The notes beneath the pieces are model-generated. The model was not told where the DNA came from. It ran no database searches and saw only the letters and a list, made by a program, of their open reading frames with translations. From Treponema denticola ATCC 35405 (GTDB taxonomy: Bacteria; Spirochaetota; Spirochaetia; Treponematales; Treponemataceae), in NCBI RefSeq assembly GCF_000008185.1, contig NC_002967.9, forward strand, positions 868,001 to 932,000: DNA of 64,000 nucleotides, written 5' to 3'. Positions 62,627-64,000 of the stretch are shown in pieces. Every line of letters starts with the position of its first letter. Within the stretch, counting starts at the first letter, position 1. A program made the position numbers and the translations under genes.

Positions 62627-63389
62627 TCAACAAATAATACAGGTCGAAGATATTTTAAAACAAAGCTTACGACATAAATTTCAAAATTATAATCCCGAAC
62701 CTGCCGTAATGCCTTTTCATACCCGCTTGTTAGGAAAAGATAGAATGGCATTGTTTTCGTTTATTCATTCCCTAAATACGAATTTTGGTACAACTATTTT
62801 TGAACCGGTAGCGGTTGCTCTTGCAAAAACAACATTTAAAAGCGCTGAAAAGCAACAAACAGCCGGAAAAACTATTTCAAGTGAAGCGCAAAATGTCATT
62901 CAAACCATTATGGATGACCTTACAACCGGACGGCAGCTACCGGATAAGATTCAAGAAATCGAAAGGATACGTGCAGTATGTCAAAAAGGGGAAATGAAAG
63001 AAGTAAAACCGACGAAGGTTGATGTGAAACTTGTTTCAAAGAATGATGAAATGTTTCTTATTGATATAAAATCGGCAAAACCGAATATCGGTGAATTTAA
63101 AGGATTTAAACGTACCCTTTTAGAATGGGTTGCGGTAACACTTGCCGAACATCCGAAAGCTCATATCCATACATTTCTTGCAATTCCGTATAATCCGTAT
63201 GAACCGAAAGAATACAGCCGCTGGACAATGCGAGGGATGATTGATTTGGAATATGAGCTAAAAGTTGCGGCAGAATTTTGGGACTTTTTAGGCGGCACCG
63301 GATTATACGAAGCATTGTTGAATATTTTTGAGAAAGTCGGAATTGAACTGCGTCCAGAAATCGATGCCTATTTTGCACAGCATAGATAG
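62613..63389 (+). CDS. TdeIII-type restriction endonuclease
   Basis: The 258-residue protein fits the TdeIII/MjaII-type endonuclease family (GGNCC cutters) as I remember it. A PD-(D/E)XK core is visible: D137 in 'KVDVKL' and D151-x-K153 in 'LIDIKSAK', with E64 earlier. AGGAGA at 62601-62606 precedes the ATG at 62613, which lies inside the AIPR gene. Its composition is like the methyltransferase and unlike the AIPR gene. It cleaves unmethylated foreign DNA. Confidence 0.87.
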   Translation: MSLSNQQIIQVEDILKQSLRHKFQNYNPEPAVMPFHTRLLGKDRMALFSFIHSLNTNFGTTIFEPVAVALAKTTFKSAEKQQTAGKTISSEAQNVIQTIMDDLTTGRQLPDKIQEIERIRAVCQKGEMKEVKPTKVDVKLVSKNDEMFLIDIKSAKPNIGEFKGFKRTLLEWVAVTLAEHPKAHIHTFLAIPYNPYEPKEYSRWTMRGMIDLEYELKVAAEFWDFLGGTGLYEALLNIFEKVGIELRPEIDAYFAQHR

Positions 63390-63785
63390 AAAAAATCTGG
63401 ATTTGTGTATGTATGGTAGATAAGAAGATAAAAAAGTTCAATTTAGCCGCAGTTACAGAGTCTCGATTGGCAGAATTGAAAGCCTTTCGGTGCAACTTGC
63501 TCCTATTGATAAGCAGCTGAAGGCTGTCAAAAAGATAGCATTCTACGAATCCGAGAGCACTGCTGCAAAAGCGGTGACGGTTGCTTGAGCAGAAAAGAAA
63601 TGACATTGGGTAAATGGTTGTGAGGTAATATATATGTAAAGTAGTAGAGAAAGAACAAAAATCATTCAAGGCAAATTCTACATAGTGTATTATGACGAAG
63701 AAAAATAGTATTTTGTATATACATAATAGTTAGACTGTATTTTTCTGCAAAATTGATATTTTGCAAAACAAAGCCGTGTTTTTAT
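63390..63785. other. Intergenic region with gene debris after the R-M operon
   Basis: About 395 bases without an intact gene. It contains one short decayed coding stretch (63442-63588) and otherwise AT-rich sequence without a clear promoter or hairpin. Confidence 0.55.
63442..63588 (+). pseudogene. Unidentified decayed gene fragment
   Basis: In one frame this stretch encodes 48 residues with helix-like, protein-typical content ('RIESLSVQLAPIDKQLKAVKK', quoted in part) ending at a TGA, but no start or ribosome site is present. It looks like the 3' end of a deleted gene; a mobilisation or recombinase origin is only a guess. Confidence 0.35.
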
Positions 63786-64000
63786 TCATTGCTTATCAAT
63801 ATCCTTATTACTTTCAGAATTATCTCTTCCAGCCAAAATACTGAAATTATATCTGAATGATTGTGCTAAATCTGTATTCAAATAATATTCTACCCATTTT
63901 CTATTTAATAATCTGTATTGTTTATTCAAGTCCCAGAAAACTTTAAAATTTTTTTTATTTCCGAAATCGGTAGAATCCTCTAAACAAAAGGGAACAATAA
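63786..64000 (-). CDS. C-terminal part of an unrecognised gene, continues beyond the window
   Basis: On the minus strand a frame open at the window edge (first full codon 63998) runs about 70 residues to TGA at 63786-63788, with a protein-like mix of aromatic and charged residues ('VFWDLNKQYRLLNRKWVEYYL' region, quoted in part) and a polar tail. I do not recognise the family. Its start lies to the right of the window. Confidence 0.55.
   Translation of the reverse strand, partial: IVPFCLEDSTDFGNKKNFKVFWDLNKQYRLLNRKWVEYYLNTDLAQSFRYNFSILAGRDNSESNKDIDKQ

Noticed and set aside
1-64000. CRISPR arrays, rRNA genes or complete insertion sequences
   Set aside because: No regularly spaced repeats, rRNA motifs or intact transposase with terminal inverted repeats were seen; the Rpn-type gene has no flanking inverted repeats.

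Overview
The window looks like a chromosomal segment of an oral treponeme, most likely Treponema denticola or a very close relative. The evidence is a low-GC genome, spirochaete-type proteins (a DUF4954 left-handed beta-helix protein, a Pur-alpha-like BpuR homologue, a putative NHL-type lipoprotein, short spirochaetal lipoboxes), and a restriction operon whose endonuclease matches what I remember of the TdeIII family named from T. denticola. No database was searched; names rest on motifs, length and gene order.

Layout. 1-7.1 kb: an AIM24-type protein cut by the window edge, a DUF4954 protein, a cysteine-cluster protein with an in-frame stop, a queuosine-precursor transporter and a chemotaxis receptor. 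7.1-15.2 kb: rplM-rpsI-recX, an HTH-receiver protein, a class II aldolase-like protein, a lipoprotein, an FMN oxidoreductase, an RsuA-type pseudouridine synthase and convergent tyrS. 15.3-24.7 kb: an Rpn-type nuclease, tRNA-Leu(CAG), MgtC, a phosphohexomutase, a BpuR homologue, two coupled membrane proteins, an Old Yellow Enzyme and a YibE/F protein. 24.8-30.3 kb: a 5'-nucleotidase lipoprotein, recA, scpA-scpB and an RluB-type enzyme. 30.4-38 kb: toxin-antitoxin genes and debris (HicB fragment, VapB plus truncated VapC welded to cobT, an intact RHH/PIN pair, an orphan PIN 3' end) around cobT and the operon rpsP-khpA-rimM-trmD-rplS. 38-43.3 kb: a lysine-rich hypothetical, a WYL regulator and a three-gene ABC-2 transporter.

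43.3-59.1 kb is the transport region. An AraC-type regulator is divergent from an operon of two exporter-fold ABC half-transporters, an ECF S component, an EcfT and a double-ATPase EcfA. After a HIT protein, a GIN-domain lipoprotein and a UvrD/PcrA helicase comes a second, GC-richer version (EcfT, double EcfA, S component and only one half-transporter). I infer a metallophore or small organic cofactor uptake system.

59.3-63.4 kb is a defence operon: an amino-methyltransferase, an AT-rich AIPR-family gene and a TdeIII-type endonuclease, tightly packed. The AIPR gene inside a simple R-M operon is the most striking arrangement here. Beyond it lie gene debris and the end of an unrecognised reverse-strand gene.

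A recurrent theme is promoters with near-consensus -35/-10 boxes 17 nt apart whose -10 lies only 6-11 nt from a start codon without a Shine-Dalgarno sequence (tyrS, the helicase gene, the 19754 gene, the yibE/F-like gene, a GNAT fragment). This suggests leaderless transcripts.
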